DNA from: Lachnospiraceae bacterium
GTDB lineage: Bacteria > Bacillota > Clostridia > Lachnospirales > Lachnospiraceae
NCBI GenBank assembly: GCA_022781985.1
Contig: JALESH010000023.1
Coordinates: 1 to 34,405, forward strand
Length of the DNA stretch: 34,405 bases
Direction of reading: 5' to 3'
The translations under genes were made by a program, and so were the position numbers. Below the pieces are notes generated by a model. The model had not been told where the DNA came from and did not search any database. It saw only the letters and a program-made list of their open reading frames with translations. Shown piece after piece: positions 33,220-34,405 of the stretch (position 1 is its first letter; each line of letters starts with the position of its first letter).

Positions 33220-33886
33220 TCCGCGCCTGCGCACGGATACGGCGTGTAGTAAGAATGTCGTATTTGTATACCAGACCGTACATCAAAGCAGCCATGACGA
33301 ATGCTGTAATCACATCAAAGACAGAATGCTGCTTGATCAGGCAGGTAGACAGTATGATGGAGCTGCTTAAGAAAAAGGAACTCCGGCGGATCCACTTCCT
33401 GGAAGCCAGCCCCCTGTGCTTGATAATGGCAAAATGGGCGCCCAGGGAGTTGTACACATGGATGCTGGGCCAGAGATTGGTGGAGGTATCTGTTTTATAA
33501 AGGCCTGCAACCATCCGGGTAAAGATATTGTCCCGGGGCATGACCTGCGGCCGGAGATGCTGCCCATTGGGAAACAGGGTGGAGATGACCAGAAATACAG
33601 TCATACCTGTAAACAGAAAGATGCATGCCCTGTAGTAGTCATCCTTGTCCCTGAAGAACAGATAGAGAACCACTGCAGCCACATAGGCGAACCACAGGAA
33701 ATAGGGGATTACAAATATTTCACAGAAGGGGATGAGGTCATCCAGGGCCAGATGGATGACAGTATAATTCTTCGTAACCGTTTTTTCCAGCCACGCAAAC
33801 CAGATTATGTAGATTGGTGCGTAGATCAGCAGCGGAATTGCATGCTTGTATTTTCTCACCAGCTGTTTTAAATTAATATGCTTCAT
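33194..33886 (-). CDS. PAP2-superfamily membrane protein (phosphatase/transferase-like)
   Basis: From ATG 33886 the product has 230 residues with about six hydrophobic segments. The PAP2 motifs are only partly kept. C2 is present (WPSIHVYNS, with PSxH). C3 keeps the His and Asp (KQHSVFD) but has Thr where the usual SR arginine stands (STCLIKQH). C1 shows NGQHLRP without the leading Lys. This pattern is closer to the phosphotransferase-like PAP2 subgroup than to classical phosphatidic acid phosphatases. AAAGGAGC lies just before an upstream ATG (33898), too close to serve it well, so 33886 is preferred. It follows the broken lipid-kinase gene on the same strand, pointing to membrane lipid or undecaprenyl metabolism. 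Confidence 0.85.
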   Translation of the reverse strand: MKHINLKQLVRKYKHAIPLLIYAPIYIIWFAWLEKTVTKNYTVIHLALDDLIPFCEIFVIPYFLWFAYVAAVVLYLFFRDKDDYYRACIFLFTGMTVFLVISTLFPNGQHLRPQVMPRDNIFTRMVAGLYKTDTSTNLWPSIHVYNSLGAHFAIIKHRGLASRKWIRRSSFFLSSSIILSTCLIKQHSVFDVITAFVMAALMYGLVYKYDILTTRRIRAQARKKTAPQVN

Positions 33887-33935
33887 AGCGATAACCATGC
33901 TCCTTTCAAGGTGTCAGTATCCTAAGCTCCTCTGA

Positions 33936-34293
33936 TTACATCATCAGTGTCAGCTTCCCGGGCAGGCAGGAAATGGTGATGCTGCTGGATTTCAGATAAA
34001 CCTCTCCGTCTGTATGAACCCACAGGGGATGGGAGGCTTCAAATCTGACAGAGGCAGCGGTATAGTGCCTGATGGATGGGAAGATGTAGTGCTTTCCCCA
34101 AAATGCGGTAGGAAGTGCGGCCAATATCAGTGCTTTTGGTATTTTTTCCACCACACACAGATCCAGCCTGCCGTCTGTTGCATCGGCTGCAGGGCAGAAT
34201 TTGAAGCCGCCTCCTTCGTATTTTCGTATCATAAAGGCTGCAAATAGAACCTGCTCCAGATGCAGAGGCCGGATTGACAATCACGTAGTACAT
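33936..34293 (-). pseudogene. Diacylglycerol/lipid kinase (DagK/YegS-type) gene with large internal deletion
   Basis: GAGGATATGTT then ATG at 34293 gives MYYVIVNPASASGAG, the usual first 15 residues of DagK-type lipid kinases. From about 34250 that frame becomes nonsense (ending 34039). The frame shifted by one codes for the family's C-terminal part: FAAFMIRKYEGGGFKFCP, DGRLDLCVVEKIPK, PTAFWGKHYIF, HTDGEVYLKSS, ending at 33936. The roughly 190 residues normally between these parts, including the ATP/metal-binding GGDGT motif, are missing. The junction lies at about 34244-34254 and changes the frame. The product cannot be active. Its promoter and ribosome site look intact, and the PAP2-like gene follows 49 bp downstream on the same strand. 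Confidence 0.85.
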
Positions 34294-34337
34294 AACATAT
34301 CCTCAGTGGTAAAGCGTTGCCCATTGAAATCTCACTC

Positions 34338-34366
34338 ATTTTAACAGTATTTATACATGAAGTAAA
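34338..34366 (-). promoter_or_regulatory. Promoter for the broken lipid-kinase gene and PAP2-like gene
   Basis: On the minus strand TTTACT (34366-34361), a 17-bp spacer and TAAAAT (34343-34338), about 45 bp before the start codon. Confidence 0.55.
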
Positions 34367-34405
34367 GCAGATATTCTTTTTTTTGTTTTCATTCAGAATA
34401 AACTA

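Noticed and set aside
33416..33871. 151-residue plus-strand open frame opposite the PAP2-like gene
   Set aside because: The minus strand has PSIH and H-x3-D motifs, hydrophobic segments and a ribosome site; the plus frame has none of these.
34039..34293. Independent 84-residue protein starting MYYVIVNPAS
   Set aside because: Only the first 15 residues match a family; the rest is out-of-frame reading of the lipid-kinase C-terminus.
1..34405. CRISPR arrays, tRNA or rRNA genes, complete insertion sequences
   Set aside because: None seen on reading both strands: no spaced direct repeats, no cloverleaf-like segments noticed, no transposase motifs. A tRNAscan or IS search could overrule this.

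Overview
The window looks like chromosome of a Gram-positive anaerobe of the Clostridia, most likely Lachnospiraceae. The support is strong AGGAGG-type ribosome binding sites, purine-rich sense strands, sigma-A promoters with 17-bp spacers, and gene content (clostridial comEA/comEC, a CotH remnant, ter genes of Bacillota type). The assignment is an inference from style and gene families; there is no rRNA or marker gene to confirm it. I found no tRNA, rRNA, CRISPR array or complete insertion sequence.

Layout. (1) 1-2400, minus strand: the edge of an accessory block with a type I restriction subunit (hsdR, cut by the window edge), its small XRE regulator with promoter and inverted repeat, and a frameshifted double-HTH regulator. 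(2) 2477-3776: a DUF454 gene broken by an internal out-of-frame deletion, an intact small heat-shock protein with promoter and terminator, and the tail of a CotH spore-coat kinase gene that also carries a frameshift. (3) 3891-7188: an isolated argD-type aminotransferase, an unusual acidic solute-binding protein and a small DMT-family membrane protein. (4) 7286-13343: comEA, an OmpR-type two-component pair, a GerMN lipoprotein and comEC. (5) 13451-28510: a Ca2+-type P-ATPase followed by a large Ter (tellurite/stress) gene set. It holds a TRSP phosphoribosyltransferase, StiP, a SHOCT-like protein, an HpcH/CitE-like lyase (minus strand), a YceG-like/trypsin-like protease fusion, a rhomboid protease, YceG, TelA, three TerD paralogues and a HAD hydrolase. 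(6) 28652-33179: holA, a DUF1653 protein, an SfsA-MutY fusion and a family-2 glycosyltransferase. (7) 33194-34293, minus strand: a PAP2-like membrane protein and a diacylglycerol-kinase-type gene reduced to its two ends.

How it fits together. comEC and holA are neighbours in many Bacillota; here about 15 kb of Ca2+ pump plus Ter genes lie between them, and holA has its own consensus promoter. The Ter block combines the proposed metabolite module (PRTase/TRSP, StiP, lyase, HAD) with the TerD-TelA-YceG effector core. TerC and an ATP-grasp enzyme are not in the window. The most unusual parts are two proteolytic genes inside the block: a cytoplasmic trypsin-like domain fused to a YceG-like domain, and a rhomboid protease directly upstream of yceG. 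I regard this protease-equipped Ter system as the best candidate for something undescribed. Four genes in the window are clearly broken (XRE, DUF454, cotH, dagK), each by a different lesion that can be reconstructed from the sequence.
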